A DNA stretch of 64,000 bases from the NCBI GenBank assembly GCA_051414805.1, contig CP166702.1, forward strand, positions 2,666,001-2,730,000, read 5' to 3'. Under the pieces are notes generated by a model that was given only the letters and a program-made list of their open reading frames with translations, was not told where the DNA came from and searched no databases. Source of the DNA: Xenophilus sp003671765. Lineage in GTDB: Bacteria > Pseudomonadota > Gammaproteobacteria > Burkholderiales > Burkholderiaceae_C. Position numbers and translations under genes: made by a program. Of this stretch, positions 1 to 8,861 are shown in pieces (position 1 is the stretch's first letter; each line of letters opens with the position of its first letter).

Positions 1-1
1 T

Positions 2-103
2 CGCATGCAGCCGCGCTTCGTCGAGTTGCACACGCAGATATGGGACGTGCTGCGCGAGGAGGTCCTCAAGGGCTACGCCCAGCAATTGAAGAAGGCCGCC
101 TGA
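2..103 (+). CDS. ABC transporter ATP-binding protein, C-terminal end (partial)
   Basis: The first 33 codons of the window are open and end in TGA at 101-103. They encode a charged helical tail (ELHTQIWDVLREEVLKGYAQ near the end) of the kind that closes nitrate/sulfonate/taurine-type ABC ATPases. The stop overlaps the start of the permease as TGATG, so the two are translationally coupled subunits of one importer. The nucleotide-binding motifs lie upstream of the window, so the assignment rests on the tail and the neighbour. Confidence 0.7.
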   Translation, partial: RMQPRFVELHTQIWDVLREEVLKGYAQQLKKAA

Positions 104-933
104 TGCTGCGTCCCAACGAACGCAATGCACGCGTGTGGCAGCTCGCGCTGCTGGTCCTGTTGCTGCTGCTGTGGCATGTGGCCTCGCGCGACCAGAAGAT
201 CGCCTTCTTTCTCGGCGAGCCGATCCAGGTGGCGGGTCGCATCTGGAGCTGGTTCCTGCCGATCGACGTACCGGCCAACGCGCTCTTTCCCGACGGGCTC
301 AAGGGCAACGCCGACATCTACGTCCACCTCGGCGTCACGCTGCTCGAGACGGTGCTCGCCTTCGGCATCGGCACCGTGCTCGGCCTGGCCTGCGGCCTGT
401 GGCTGGCGCTGGCTCCGACGGCCAGCCTCATCCTCGATCCTTACATCAAGGCGGCCAACTCCATGCCGCGCGTGATCCTCGCGCCGATCTTCGCGCTGTG
501 GTTCGGCCTGGGCATCTGGAGCAAGGTGGCGCTGGCCGTCACGCTGGTGTTCTTCATCGTCTTCTTCAACGTCTACCAGGGCGTGCGCGAGGTCAGCCCG
601 GTGGTGCTGGCCAACGCGCGGATGCTGGGCGCCAACCAGCGGCAACTGCTGCGTACCGTGTACCTGCCCAGTGCCACGAGCTGGGTCTTCTCCAGCCTGC
701 ACACCTCGGTGGGCCTCGCCTTCGTCGGTGCGGTGGTGGGCGAGTACCTGGGTTCGGCGCGCGGGGTGGGCTACCTCATCCTGCAGGCCGAGGGCACCTT
801 CGACGTCAACACCGTGTTCGCCGGCATCGCCGTCCTCACCGCCTTCGCGCTGGTGCTCGATGGCCTGGTCGGCGTGATCGAGCGGCGACTGATGAAATGG
901 CAGCCGCGCAGCGGCGAGACCGAGAAGCTCTGA
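103..933 (+). CDS. ABC transporter permease (nitrate/sulfonate/taurine type)
   Basis: 276-residue inner-membrane permease of the BPD_transp_1 (SsuC/TauC-like) family, forming the channel of an importer powered by the ATPase that ends just upstream. It has an N-terminal hydrophobic segment (about residues 12-26) and further segments near 72-105, 122-158 and 205-255. The cytoplasmic EAA-type coupling loop is visible at about 170-189 (NARMLGANQRQLLRTVYLP), with the expected Gly and Leu-Pro. ATG at 103 was chosen because it overlaps the preceding TGA. The substrate cannot be read from the sequence because the binding protein is outside the window. Confidence 0.87.
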   Translation: MLRPNERNARVWQLALLVLLLLLWHVASRDQKIAFFLGEPIQVAGRIWSWFLPIDVPANALFPDGLKGNADIYVHLGVTLLETVLAFGIGTVLGLACGLWLALAPTASLILDPYIKAANSMPRVILAPIFALWFGLGIWSKVALAVTLVFFIVFFNVYQGVREVSPVVLANARMLGANQRQLLRTVYLPSATSWVFSSLHTSVGLAFVGAVVGEYLGSARGVGYLILQAEGTFDVNTVFAGIAVLTAFALVLDGLVGVIERRLMKWQPRSGETEKL

Positions 934-1479
934 TCAACCGGCGAAGCCGCCGGCGTCCAGGAATGCCTTTTCCTCGGGCGTGGTCTGGCGGCCGAGCAGA
1001 TGGTTGCGGTGCGGGAAGCGGCCGAAGCGGCGGATGATGTCCAGGTGCCCCTGCGCATGCTCACCCGACTCGGTGCCCAAGGCGCGGTTCAAGGCGAGGG
1101 AGCGCAACTGGTCGGCCATGTCCTCGGAGTGCGCGAAGGGCAGGTAGCAGAAGAGGCGCAGCGCTTCCTCGATCCGCTGGTCGAAGCCCTGCGCGACCAA
1201 ACGGTCGGCGTAGTGGCGGGCCAGCGGATCGGTGGCGTACATGTGCCCCGTGCCGCGAAACGCGTTGCGTGGGTACTGGTCGAGCAGCAGCACGAGCGCC
1301 AGGGCGCTCTCGGGGCCTTGCGTGGCCCAGGCCTCGTGCTCGCGCCGGGCGGCCGCGAAGTGCGCGTCGTGGAAGCGTTCGCGAAAGCGGCGGTCGAACT
1401 CGGGATTCTTCCTGAACCAGGCCGAGGGCCCGGCGTCGCGCCAGAAGTGCAGGACATCGTCCCAGGCCGCGCGGCTCAT
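934..1479 (-). CDS. DUF924 family protein
   Basis: 181-residue protein matching the DUF924 family, a soluble all-helical (TPR-like) family of unknown function found across Proteobacteria. The signature LLLDQYPRNAFRGT lies near the middle, and a conserved HSEDMADQ segment follows. Its ATG (1477-1479) overlaps the TGA of the upstream antiporter gene (ATGA), so it is the downstream gene of a two-gene operon. It converges on the ABC permease with no spacer. Length is normal for the family; biochemical role unknown. Confidence 0.85.
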   Translation of the reverse strand: MSRAAWDDVLHFWRDAGPSAWFRKNPEFDRRFRERFHDAHFAAARREHEAWATQGPESALALVLLLDQYPRNAFRGTGHMYATDPLARHYADRLVAQGFDQRIEEALRLFCYLPFAHSEDMADQLRSLALNRALGTESGEHAQGHLDIIRRFGRFPHRNHLLGRQTTPEEKAFLDAGGFAG

Positions 1480-3245
1480 GCGTCCTTCTTCTTGCTCACG
1501 TTGCTGAACAGCACGGCGGCGCCGGCGAACAGCCCGCCCGCGGCTTCGAGGTTGAAACGCTCGGTGTCGCGGCGGCGGACCTCGGCCACGGCCTCGTCCG
1601 CCTCGTCGGGCGTCGCGCCCAGCGCCAGGATGGCCTGCCGGCTGAAGAGCATGGCGGATTCGAAGGTCTCGCGGATCTGGTAGTCCACGTTGGCCTTGAG
1701 CAGTTCCATCGCGTGCTCGCGGTCGTAGGCGCGCACCAGCAGTTGCGCATGCGGAAACTCCGCCTTCACCAGTTCGGCGATGCGCGTGGCGGCGGCGCGG
1801 TTGTTGATGCACACCAGGATGGCGCGCGCCTGGTGGGCGCCCGCGGCGTGGAGCACGTCGGCGCGTCCGCCGTCGCCGTAGTAGACCTTGAAACCGAAGG
1901 AGCCCGCATTGCGGATGGCTTCGGTGTCGCTGTCGATGATCGAGATGCTGGCGCCGCGCGCCAACACGCCCTGGCTGGCGATCTGGCCGAAACGGCCGAA
2001 GCCGATGACGAGCACGCTGCCCAGGAGGTCATGGGCCGCCTCGACGCCTTCCATCGAGGCCGAGGCCTTGGGCGCCAGGCGCCCGTGTGCCAGCACGACC
2101 AGGGGGGTGAGTGCCATCGACAGCACGACGATCGCCGTCATGTTGGCGTTGACCACCGGATCGATCACCTTCGCGCCCAGCGCGGCCGAAAAGAGCACGA
2201 AAGCGAATTCGCCGCCCTGTGCCATCAGCACGGCGCGGTCCAGCGCATCGGTGTGCGAACTCTTCGCCAGCCGCGCGACGCCGTAGATGCACAGCGCCTT
2301 CACCACCATCATCGACAGCACGCCGGCGACGATGATCGGCCAGTTCTGCGCCACCACGGCCAGGTCCAGCGACATGCCGACGCCGAGGAAGAACAGGCCC
2401 AGCAGCAGCCCGCGGAAGGGCTCGATGTCGGCCTCGAGCTGGTGGCGGAAGGTCGATTCGGACAGCAGCACGCCGGCCAGGAAGGCGACCATGGCCATCG
2501 ACAGCCCGCCCAGCTGCATCAGCAGCGCGGCACCCAGGACGACCAGCAACGCCGCGGCCGTCATCACTTCGCGCGCCTTGGCGTTGGCGAGGATGCGGAA
2601 CAGCGGGTTGAGCAGCCACAGCCCGGCCGCGACCAGTGCCGCCAGCGCGCCCACGCCCACCGCGACGCCGAGCCAGCGCGACTCGGCCGCCACGTGGCCC
2701 ACCGGCGCACTCGCGTCCACCGGCGCCATGAAGGCCACGATGGCCAGCAGCGGCACGATGAGCAGGTCCTCGAAGAGCAGGATGGCCACGATCTTCTGGC
2801 CGCGCGGCGCCGCGATGTCGCCGCGTTCGCCCAGCAGCTGCATGACGATGGCGGTGGAGGTGAGCACGAAGCCCATGGCGCTCACGAAGGAAACCGCCAG
2901 CGAAAAGCCGAAGGCCACGCCAACGCCGGTGAGCAGCAGGCCGCACACCACCACCTGCAGGCTGCCCAGGCCGAAGATCTCGCGCCGCAGGCTCCACAGG
3001 TGCAAAGGCCGCATCTCCAGCCCGATGACGAACAGGAACATCACCACGCCCAGCTCGGCCGTGTGGAGGATGGCCTGCGGGTCGCTGAAGAGCTCGAGCC
3101 CGAAGGGGCCGATGGCCAGCCCTGCCGCCAGGTAGCCCAGCACCGAGCCGAGCCCGATGCGCTTGAACAGGGGCACGGCCACCACCGCCGCCCCGAGCAG
3201 GGTCACGACCTTGATCAGGTCCCCCGCGCTGCCTTCTGCCGCCAT
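1476..3245 (-). CDS. Kef-type monovalent cation:proton antiporter (CPA2) with TrkA-N domain
   Basis: 589-residue membrane protein. Residues about 10-390 are a Na_H_Exchanger domain with 12 or so hydrophobic segments. A cytosolic TrkA-N/RCK domain begins near residue 410 with the Rossmann motif VIGFGRFGQ and the acidic SIIDSD strand end. The family exchanges K+ (or Na+) for H+ and is gated by nucleotide binding to the RCK domain. ATG at 3245 is preferred over an upstream in-frame codon at 3287 because a good GGAGG site lies about 8 bases before it. The last four bases overlap the DUF924 gene. KefB versus KefC cannot be decided, and no KefF/KefG partner is present. Confidence 0.88.
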   Translation of the reverse strand: MAAEGSAGDLIKVVTLLGAAVVAVPLFKRIGLGSVLGYLAAGLAIGPFGLELFSDPQAILHTAELGVVMFLFVIGLEMRPLHLWSLRREIFGLGSLQVVVCGLLLTGVGVAFGFSLAVSFVSAMGFVLTSTAIVMQLLGERGDIAAPRGQKIVAILLFEDLLIVPLLAIVAFMAPVDASAPVGHVAAESRWLGVAVGVGALAALVAAGLWLLNPLFRILANAKAREVMTAAALLVVLGAALLMQLGGLSMAMVAFLAGVLLSESTFRHQLEADIEPFRGLLLGLFFLGVGMSLDLAVVAQNWPIIVAGVLSMMVVKALCIYGVARLAKSSHTDALDRAVLMAQGGEFAFVLFSAALGAKVIDPVVNANMTAIVVLSMALTPLVVLAHGRLAPKASASMEGVEAAHDLLGSVLVIGFGRFGQIASQGVLARGASISIIDSDTEAIRNAGSFGFKVYYGDGGRADVLHAAGAHQARAILVCINNRAAATRIAELVKAEFPHAQLLVRAYDREHAMELLKANVDYQIRETFESAMLFSRQAILALGATPDEADEAVAEVRRRDTERFNLEAAGGLFAGAAVLFSNVSKKKDA

Positions 3246-3358
3246 GCCGACATCCTCCGTGTGTGTTGGTTTCGCGGCGTTCCGCACGCACAGTCCGCGC
3301 CCGGCGGCCGTGACCGTCCGGGCGCCGTTCCGTCATCGGCGCCGTCCGGCGCCTGCGC

Positions 3359-5011
3359 TCAGCGCTTTTTCTTGGCGGGCGTGCCGCCGCGCTTTTCCTT
3401 GACCACCTGCTTGCTGGACGCCGTGGCCTTGGTCGCCGCGGACTTGTTCGTTGCGGCCTTGGCTGGCGCCGCGCGTACCGGAGCGGCGCTGGTCTTGACG
3501 ACGCCGCCGCCGCGCTTGCTGGTGACCACGACATGCTTGCCGCCGGGGGACACCGCGAGCGTCCCCGTGCCCACGCGTGCCGCGGCGGCGGCACGCACCG
3601 GCAGGTACACCACCACCTGGTAGCCGCGCTTGAAGGTGTGGCCGGCGCCGACGTCGTTCCACTGCGCGACGCTGGCGGGGCTCAGCTTGTAGCGGCGCGC
3701 GATGCTCGCCACGTTGTCGTTGCGGCCGGCCTTGACGACCGTGCGGCGCGTGACGATCTCGGGTTCGAAGCTCAGGTGCCCGGTGTCGGCCACCGCGGCG
3801 GCCACGTCTTCCTGCACGCGCGCGCTGCGCGGCACGATGAGCGTGGAGCCGGCCTTGATGAGCATGCGCGGCGGGATGTTGTTCATCGCGCGCAGGTCGG
3901 CCTCGCTCATGCCGGAGCGCTGCGCCGCGTCGGCCACCGTCATGGTGCTGGGCACGGTCCAGGCCGTCCAGCTGGCGTACTGGCCCTGGCTGTAGGCCTC
4001 GAAGTTGCGCTGGAAGACGGCCGCGTTGTCCCAGGGCAGCAGGATCTGCGTGTTGCCGCCGGCGGCCAGCAGCACCGGCTTGTGCGCCGCGGGGTTGAGC
4101 GCACGGAAGTCCTCGATGCGCACGTCGGCCAGCTTGGCGGCCAGCGTCACGTCCAGGTCGCGCGTGAGCGTGACGGTCTGGAAGTAGGGGTGGTTGGCGA
4201 TCACCGGCAGGTCGACGTTGAACTGCTGCGGGTTGGCCACGATGTTCTTCACTGCCTGCAGCTTGGGCACGTACAGGCGCGTCTCGGCCGGCATGTTGAT
4301 GTCGGTGTAGCCGGCCGGCAGGCCCGCCTTCTGGTTGCGCGCGACGGCGCGGCCGACGTTGCCCTCGCCCCAGTTGTAGGCGGCCAGCGCGAGCTGCCAG
4401 TCGCCGAACATGTTGTAGAGGCGTTGCAGGTAGTCCAGCGCGGCGCGGGTGGACGCGATGACGTCGCGACGGTCGTCGCGGAAGATGTTCTGCTTGAGGT
4501 CGTAGTCGGTGCCGGTGGCCGGCATGAACTGCCACATGCCCGCGGCGCGTGCGCTGGAGACGGCCTGCGGGTTGAACGCGCTCTCGATGTAGGGCAGCAG
4601 CGCCAGCTCGGTCGGCATGTTGCGGCGCTCGAGCTCCTCGACGATGTGGAAGATGTACTTGTTCGAGCGCTCCGTCATGCGCTGGATGTAGTCGGGCCGG
4701 GTCGCATACCACTGCTCGCGGTCGCGCACCAGGTCGCTCTCGAGGTTGGGCATCTTGAAGCCGCGGCGGATGCGGTCCCACATGTCCACCGGCGGTGCGA
4801 GCGTGACCACGCTGCGCTGGCTGCCGCCGGCGCGGCCCGGCGCGATCGGCGACAGCGAACCGTCGGGATAGATCGGCGACGCGCTGCCGCCAGGGGCCGA
4901 CGAAGACGAGGAGGAAGAGGGGGAGGAGGAGGAACCGTTGGGACCGGTGCCGGTGGCGCAGCCTGCAAGCAGCAGGGCGCTGGCCACGACGGCAGCTAGG
5001 AGGATCTTCAT
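3359..5011 (-). CDS. mltD: Membrane-bound lytic murein transglycosylase, MltD-like, with LysM repeats
   Basis: 550-residue lipoprotein that cleaves glycan strands of peptidoglycan non-hydrolytically. A signal peptide ends in the lipobox LLAGC (Cys18), followed by a Ser-rich linker (27-38). The SLT catalytic domain follows, with the catalytic Glu143 in PYIESAFNPQA and the downstream AAGMWQFMPATG motif. The C-terminal half contains LysM-type segments, for example around NDNVASIARRYKLSP, and ends in a Lys/Ala-rich basic tail. ATG at 5011 overlaps the gloB stop (ATGA); an in-frame ATG at 5029 would add MEKRLP and is less likely because it lies deeper in gloB. Confidence 0.88.
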   Translation of the reverse strand: MKILLAAVVASALLLAGCATGTGPNGSSSSPSSSSSSSAPGGSASPIYPDGSLSPIAPGRAGGSQRSVVTLAPPVDMWDRIRRGFKMPNLESDLVRDREQWYATRPDYIQRMTERSNKYIFHIVEELERRNMPTELALLPYIESAFNPQAVSSARAAGMWQFMPATGTDYDLKQNIFRDDRRDVIASTRAALDYLQRLYNMFGDWQLALAAYNWGEGNVGRAVARNQKAGLPAGYTDINMPAETRLYVPKLQAVKNIVANPQQFNVDLPVIANHPYFQTVTLTRDLDVTLAAKLADVRIEDFRALNPAAHKPVLLAAGGNTQILLPWDNAAVFQRNFEAYSQGQYASWTAWTVPSTMTVADAAQRSGMSEADLRAMNNIPPRMLIKAGSTLIVPRSARVQEDVAAAVADTGHLSFEPEIVTRRTVVKAGRNDNVASIARRYKLSPASVAQWNDVGAGHTFKRGYQVVVYLPVRAAAAARVGTGTLAVSPGGKHVVVTSKRGGGVVKTSAAPVRAAPAKAATNKSAATKATASSKQVVKEKRGGTPAKKKR

Positions 5012-5790
5012 CGGAAGTCGTTTTTCCATTGGCGCAGCGCGGCGAAGACGTCGACCTCGCCCGCATCGGCGGCGAGGCCTGCGTGCTCTTGCACGGCGGC
5101 GGTGACAGTGGCTTCGCGGCTGCGAAGGAAGGGGTTGATCTGGCGCTCGGTGGCCAGGCGGGCGGGCAGCGTGGGCTGCCCCTGGGCGCGCAGCGACTCG
5201 CACTGCGCGATGTACTCGATCAAGTTCGCGTTGCCAGGTTCCACGGCGCGCGCGAAACGCAGGTTGGACAGCGTGTACTCGTGGGCGCAGCATACGCGCG
5301 TGTCGCCGGGCAGCGCGGCCAGCGCATCGAGCGATTGCAGCATCTGTCGCGGCGTGCCCTCGAACAGGCGCCCGCACCCGCCCGAAAAGAGCGTGTCGCC
5401 GCAGAAGAGCAGCGGCGCCTCGCCGCGCCCGGCCGGCAGGAAGTAGGCGATGTGCCCGGCCGTGTGGCCCGGCACGTCGATGACGGTGAACTCGAGGCCG
5501 AGCACCGGCACCCGGTCGCCCTGCGACAGCGGGATGAAAGGTTGCGGGATGGTCTCGTGCGCCGGACCGTAGACCCGGGCGCCGGTGGCCTCGCGCAGTA
5601 CGTCCACGCCGCCGGTGTGATCGGCGTGGTGGTGCGTGACTAGAATCGCCGCCAGCGTCAGGTCGGGCCTCGTCGCCAGCGCGTCGAGCACCGGCCTCGC
5701 ATCGCCCGGATCGACCACGACCGCATGCGCCCCGACCTCCAACATCCAGATGTAGTTGTCGGCGAAAGCGGGCAACGAAACGAGGGTCAT
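5008..5790 (-). CDS. gloB: Hydroxyacylglutathione hydrolase (glyoxalase II)
   Basis: 260-residue metallo-beta-lactamase-fold enzyme that hydrolyses S-lactoylglutathione to lactate and glutathione, the second step of methylglyoxal detoxification. The binuclear metal site motif is THHHADH (His53, His55, Asp57, His58). Further ligands follow in DVPGHTAGH and CAHEYTLSN. Length is normal (about 255-260). The ATG (5788-5790) shares two bases with the ATG of the divergent methyltransferase, so there is no room between the genes for separate promoters. The 3' end overlaps mltD. Confidence 0.94.
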   Translation of the reverse strand: MTLVSLPAFADNYIWMLEVGAHAVVVDPGDARPVLDALATRPDLTLAAILVTHHHADHTGGVDVLREATGARVYGPAHETIPQPFIPLSQGDRVPVLGLEFTVIDVPGHTAGHIAYFLPAGRGEAPLLFCGDTLFSGGCGRLFEGTPRQMLQSLDALAALPGDTRVCCAHEYTLSNLRFARAVEPGNANLIEYIAQCESLRAQGQPTLPARLATERQINPFLRSREATVTAAVQEHAGLAADAGEVDVFAALRQWKNDFR

Positions 5791-6586
5791 GACCGGTCAA
5801 ATTATAGGTTTGCAGGATTGGTTCGAGACCCCGGCCGGGCGTTACCTGCACCACTGGGAACAGGCGCAGTTCGACGACGCGGTGGCCGATGTCTTCGGCT
5901 ACCACGCGCTGCAGCTCGGCCTGCCGTCGATCGATGCCTTGCGCGCCAACCGCATGCCGCACCGCTGGCTGGCATCGCCGCACGCAGACGGTGCGCCGGC
6001 CGCGCTCGTCACCGACTTCGCGGCCCTGCCTTTCTCGGCCAACAGCCTGGACCTGCTGGTGCTGCCGCACGCGCTCGAACTCAGCCCCGACCCGCACGCC
6101 ACCCTGCGCGAGGTGGAGCGGGTGCTGGTGCCCGAGGGCCGGGTCGTCATCTGCGGCCTCAACCCGGTCAGCCTGTGGGGCATGCGCCAGCGCCGCGCGC
6201 GCCTGTACCGGCGCCTGGGCTTCGGCGAGCTGTACCTGCCCGCCGAGGGCGAATTCATCAACTACTGGCGCATGCGCGACTGGCTGCGGCTGCTGGGCTT
6301 CGAGGTCGAGTCGGGCCGCTTCGGCCTCTACCGGCCCGCCGTGCGCAGCGAGGCCTGGCTCGAACGCTGCCGCTGGTTCGACGCCGTGGGCGAGCGCTGG
6401 TGGCCGATCTTCGGCGCGGTGTACTTCATCGTCGCCGTCAAGCGCGTGCGCGGCATGCGCCTGCTGCCGGCCGACTGGAAGCGCCGCCCGGCGATCGCCA
6501 CGGCGCCGATGCCGGTGGCAGGCCGCATGCACCGTGAGGGCGGGTGCGCGCGCACCGCCCCTTCCGAGAGAAAGACAAGAGATTGA
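5789..6586 (+). CDS. Class I SAM-dependent methyltransferase (Methyltransf_11 type)
   Basis: 265-residue cytosolic protein of a conserved burkholderial family encoded beside gloB and rnhA. The SAM-binding core can be followed from about residue 70 (LVTDFAALPFSANSLDLLVL), through LPHALELSPDPHATLREVER, to the strand RVVICGLNPVSLWG. The substrate is unknown. An upstream in-frame codon at 5756 would extend the protein by 11 residues into gloB; ATG 5789 is preferred because the family starts at MTGQ-like sequences. The TGA overlaps the TTG start of rnhA. Confidence 0.82.
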   Translation: MTGQIIGLQDWFETPAGRYLHHWEQAQFDDAVADVFGYHALQLGLPSIDALRANRMPHRWLASPHADGAPAALVTDFAALPFSANSLDLLVLPHALELSPDPHATLREVERVLVPEGRVVICGLNPVSLWGMRQRRARLYRRLGFGELYLPAEGEFINYWRMRDWLRLLGFEVESGRFGLYRPAVRSEAWLERCRWFDAVGERWWPIFGAVYFIVAVKRVRGMRLLPADWKRRPAIATAPMPVAGRMHREGGCARTAPSERKTRD

Positions 6587-7032
6587 ACGAAGTCACGATC
6601 TATACCGACGGCGCCTGCAAGGGCAACCCCGGCCCGGGCGGCTGGGGCGCCTGGCTGAAGTCCGGCACGAGCGAGAAGGAGCTCTTCGGCGGCGAGCTGA
6701 ACACCACCAACAACCGCATGGAACTCACGGCCGTCATCGAGGGCCTGGCGGCGCTCAAGCGGCCGTGCAAGGTGGTGCTGTACCTGGACAGCCAGTATGT
6801 GCGCCAGGGCATCACCGAATGGATCCGCGGCTGGAAGGCCAAGGGCTGGGTCACCTCGACCAAGCAGCCGGTGAAGAACGTCGAACTCTGGAAGCGGCTG
6901 GATACGCTGGTGCAGAACGGCGGCCACCAGATCGAGTGGCGCTGGGTCAAGGGGCATTCGGGCGATCCGGGCAACGAGAAGGCCGATGCGCTCGCCAACA
7001 AGGGTGTGCTGCGGGCGCAGGGGCGGCTCTGA
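6583..7032 (+). CDS. rnhA: Ribonuclease HI
   Basis: 149-residue enzyme that cleaves the RNA strand of RNA-DNA hybrids (R-loops, Okazaki primers). Catalytic acids are visible: Asp9 in IYTDGACKGNPGPGGWG, Glu47 in NNRMELTAV, Asp69 in LYLDSQYV, and a fourth in GNEKADALA. The natural N-terminus of the family (NEVTIYTDG) is preceded here by TTG at 6583, which overlaps the methyltransferase stop as TTGA. TTG is therefore taken as the start. An in-frame ATG at 6544 would add 13 residues not typical of RNase HI. Confidence 0.93.
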   Translation: MNEVTIYTDGACKGNPGPGGWGAWLKSGTSEKELFGGELNTTNNRMELTAVIEGLAALKRPCKVVLYLDSQYVRQGITEWIRGWKAKGWVTSTKQPVKNVELWKRLDTLVQNGGHQIEWRWVKGHSGDPGNEKADALANKGVLRAQGRL

Positions 7033-7048
7033 GCTTCAGCGCGGTCTC

Positions 7049-7091
7049 GCTATCGTTTGGATAGCTGTCGGCGCCCGACCCACGGGCGCGG
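7049..7091 (+). repeat. Dispersed 43-bp palindromic repeat, copy 1
   Basis: Core hairpin GCTATC-GTTTG-GATAGC followed by a tail ending in CACGGGCGCGG. It is one of six copies in the window with the same core-plus-tail layout (the others start at 10062, 14473, 23038, 28640 and 38671). It lies in the 72-bp gap between the convergent rnhA and mobA genes and could act as a bidirectional transcript end. Confidence 0.7.
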
Positions 7092-7104
7092 CAGGCGATT
7101 CGTT

Positions 7105-7749
7105 TCAGAAACCGGAGCGCGAGGGCGCGATGGACTGGAGCTCGGCCAGCGTGTTGGCGTTGAAGAAGCCGTCCGGCGCATCGCCGGGCCGGTCGAAGGG
7201 CACCACGGCCACGGCATGCCGCGACGTCCATGCCGAGACCTTGCGCCCGCCCGCTTCGAGGAAGTCCGCCAGGCTGCCCTGCAGCGTGCTGCGCAGCAGG
7301 CAGAACACCGGTTGCGGTCGCAGGCGGCTGCTGCCGTCGGGCTGCGGCTCGGGCGCGCTGGCCATGGCGATGTCGGCGCCCTGTGCGTTCAAGGCCTCGG
7401 CAAGGCGCTGCGCGAGGTCGAGAGGAAAGTTCGGCGCGTCGCAGGGCACGGTGAGCAGGCAGGGCGTCTCGCAGTGCTGCAGGCCGGCCAGGAAGCCGGC
7501 GAGTGGGCCGGGATGGTCGGGCTGCGCGTCCGTCACGACGGGTGCGCCGAAGAACTCGTAGCTCAGCAGGTTGCGGTTGGCGCTCAGCATCACGAGCTGC
7601 ACCTGTGGCGCCAGCCGCTGCAGCGCGCGCAGGGCCAGCGGCTCGCCGTCGAAGTCCTGCAGGCCCTTGTCGAGCCCGCCCATGCGGCTGCCGCGGCCGC
7701 CGGCCAGCACGAGGCCGGTGATGTCGAGGTCGGGGCGGACCGGCCTCAT
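7105..7749 (-). CDS. mobA: Molybdenum cofactor guanylyltransferase
   Basis: 214-residue nucleotidyltransferase that attaches GMP to Mo-molybdopterin to form the bis-MGD cofactor. The GTP-binding signature LAGGRGSRMGGLDKGL begins near residue 15, and the conserved VPCDAPNFP (metal/nucleotide acid) lies near 100. The length matches MobA. ATG 7749 overlaps the stop of moaA, so the two cofactor genes form one operon. Nothing in the window encodes the molybdoenzyme served. Confidence 0.92.
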   Translation of the reverse strand: MRPVRPDLDITGLVLAGGRGSRMGGLDKGLQDFDGEPLALRALQRLAPQVQLVMLSANRNLLSYEFFGAPVVTDAQPDHPGPLAGFLAGLQHCETPCLLTVPCDAPNFPLDLAQRLAEALNAQGADIAMASAPEPQPDGSSRLRPQPVFCLLRSTLQGSLADFLEAGGRKVSAWTSRHAVAVVPFDRPGDAPDGFFNANTLAELQSIAPSRSGF

Positions 7750-8861
7750 CCGCCGATGTAGCTCATCTCGACCCGGCGCGGCGCGCCGTCGCCGGTGTCG
7801 GGCTCGCGCAGCGCGCGCAATTCCGAATAGCGGTCGGCGCGGCCCTGCCAGATGTGGCCGATGGCCGAGAGGATCTGCGCGTCGTCGGCGCCGTCGCGCA
7901 ACAGGGGCTTGAGGTCGTGCCCGCGGCTGGCGAACAGGCACAGGTACAGCTGCCCCTCGGTCGACAGGCGCGCGCGGCTGCAGTCCTGGCAGAAGGCCTG
8001 CGTGACGCTGCTGATGACGCCGACCTCGCCGCCGCCGTCGGCATAGGCCCAGCGCTGTGCCGTTTCGCCGGGCGCGCTGGCCTCCAGCGGCACGAGCGGG
8101 AACTCGGCCGCGATGCGCGCCACCACCTCGGCCGAGGGCAGCACCTCGTCCATCCGCCAGCCGTTGGTGGCGCCCACGTCCATGTACTCGATGAAACGCA
8201 GCACCACACCGGTGCCCCGGAAGCGCCGCGCCATCGGCAGGATCTCCTGCTCGTTGGTGCCGCGCTTGACCACCATGTTGACCTTGATGGGACCGAGCCC
8301 CGCCGCCTGTGCGGCGTCGATGCCGGCCAGGACCTCGGCGACCGGGAAGTCGACGTCGTTCATCGCGCGGAACACCGCGTCGTCCAGTCCGTCCAGGCTC
8401 ACCGTCACGCGCTGCAGGCCGGCGGCCTTCAGGGCCTTCGCCTTGCGTGACAGCAGCGAGCCGTTGGTGGTGAGCGTGAGGTCCAGCGGCTGGCCATCGA
8501 CAGTGCGCAGCTGCGCCAACTGCTCGACCAGGCCTTCGATGTTCTTTCGCAGCAGTGGCTCGCCGCCCGTGAGCCGGATCTTGCGCACGCCGTGCTGGAC
8601 GAACAGGCGCGCGACGCGCGTGATCTCCTCGAAGCTCAGCAGGTCGGCATGTGGCAGGTAGCGGTAGTCCTTGTCGAACACCTCCTTGGGCATGCAGTAG
8701 CTGCAACGGAAATTGCAGCGATCGGTCACGCTGATGCGCAGGTCGGTCAGCGGACGGCCCAGGCGGTCGAGCAGCGTGCCGGTGGGCGCCAGCGCGGGTG
8801 CGTCGGCGGGCGCCGGCATGCCGCGGCGCAGGTCGAGCACGGGGATGACGCGGGCACTCAT
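7746..8861 (-). CDS. moaA: GTP 3',8-cyclase (molybdenum cofactor biosynthesis protein A)
   Basis: 371-residue radical-SAM enzyme that starts molybdopterin synthesis by rearranging GTP. The N-terminal cluster ligands are Cys49, Cys53 and Cys56 in DRCNFRCSYC. The second [4Fe-4S] site has the pair in FCQDCSRARL and a third Cys in YLCLFASRG. The usual C-terminal GG pair is present (SYIGG). ATG at 8861 is taken as start; a GTG at 8879 would add MRAPAP, and neither has a clear ribosome binding site. It is first gene of the moaA-mobA operon. Confidence 0.93.
   Translation of the reverse strand: MSARVIPVLDLRRGMPAPADAPALAPTGTLLDRLGRPLTDLRISVTDRCNFRCSYCMPKEVFDKDYRYLPHADLLSFEEITRVARLFVQHGVRKIRLTGGEPLLRKNIEGLVEQLAQLRTVDGQPLDLTLTTNGSLLSRKAKALKAAGLQRVTVSLDGLDDAVFRAMNDVDFPVAEVLAGIDAAQAAGLGPIKVNMVVKRGTNEQEILPMARRFRGTGVVLRFIEYMDVGATNGWRMDEVLPSAEVVARIAAEFPLVPLEASAPGETAQRWAYADGGGEVGVISSVTQAFCQDCSRARLSTEGQLYLCLFASRGHDLKPLLRDGADDAQILSAIGHIWQGRADRYSELRALREPDTGDGAPRRVEMSYIGG

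Noticed and set aside
1713..3623. A 636-codon plus-strand open frame antisense to the Kef antiporter
   Set aside because: It is rich in His, Arg, Gln and Gly in the pattern of a GC-rich antisense shadow, and the minus strand encodes a clear antiporter family protein.
3359..6532. A single 1057-codon frame spanning mltD, gloB and the methyltransferase region
   Set aside because: The mltD lipoprotein signal starts at 5011; everything upstream is antisense or out-of-frame reading.
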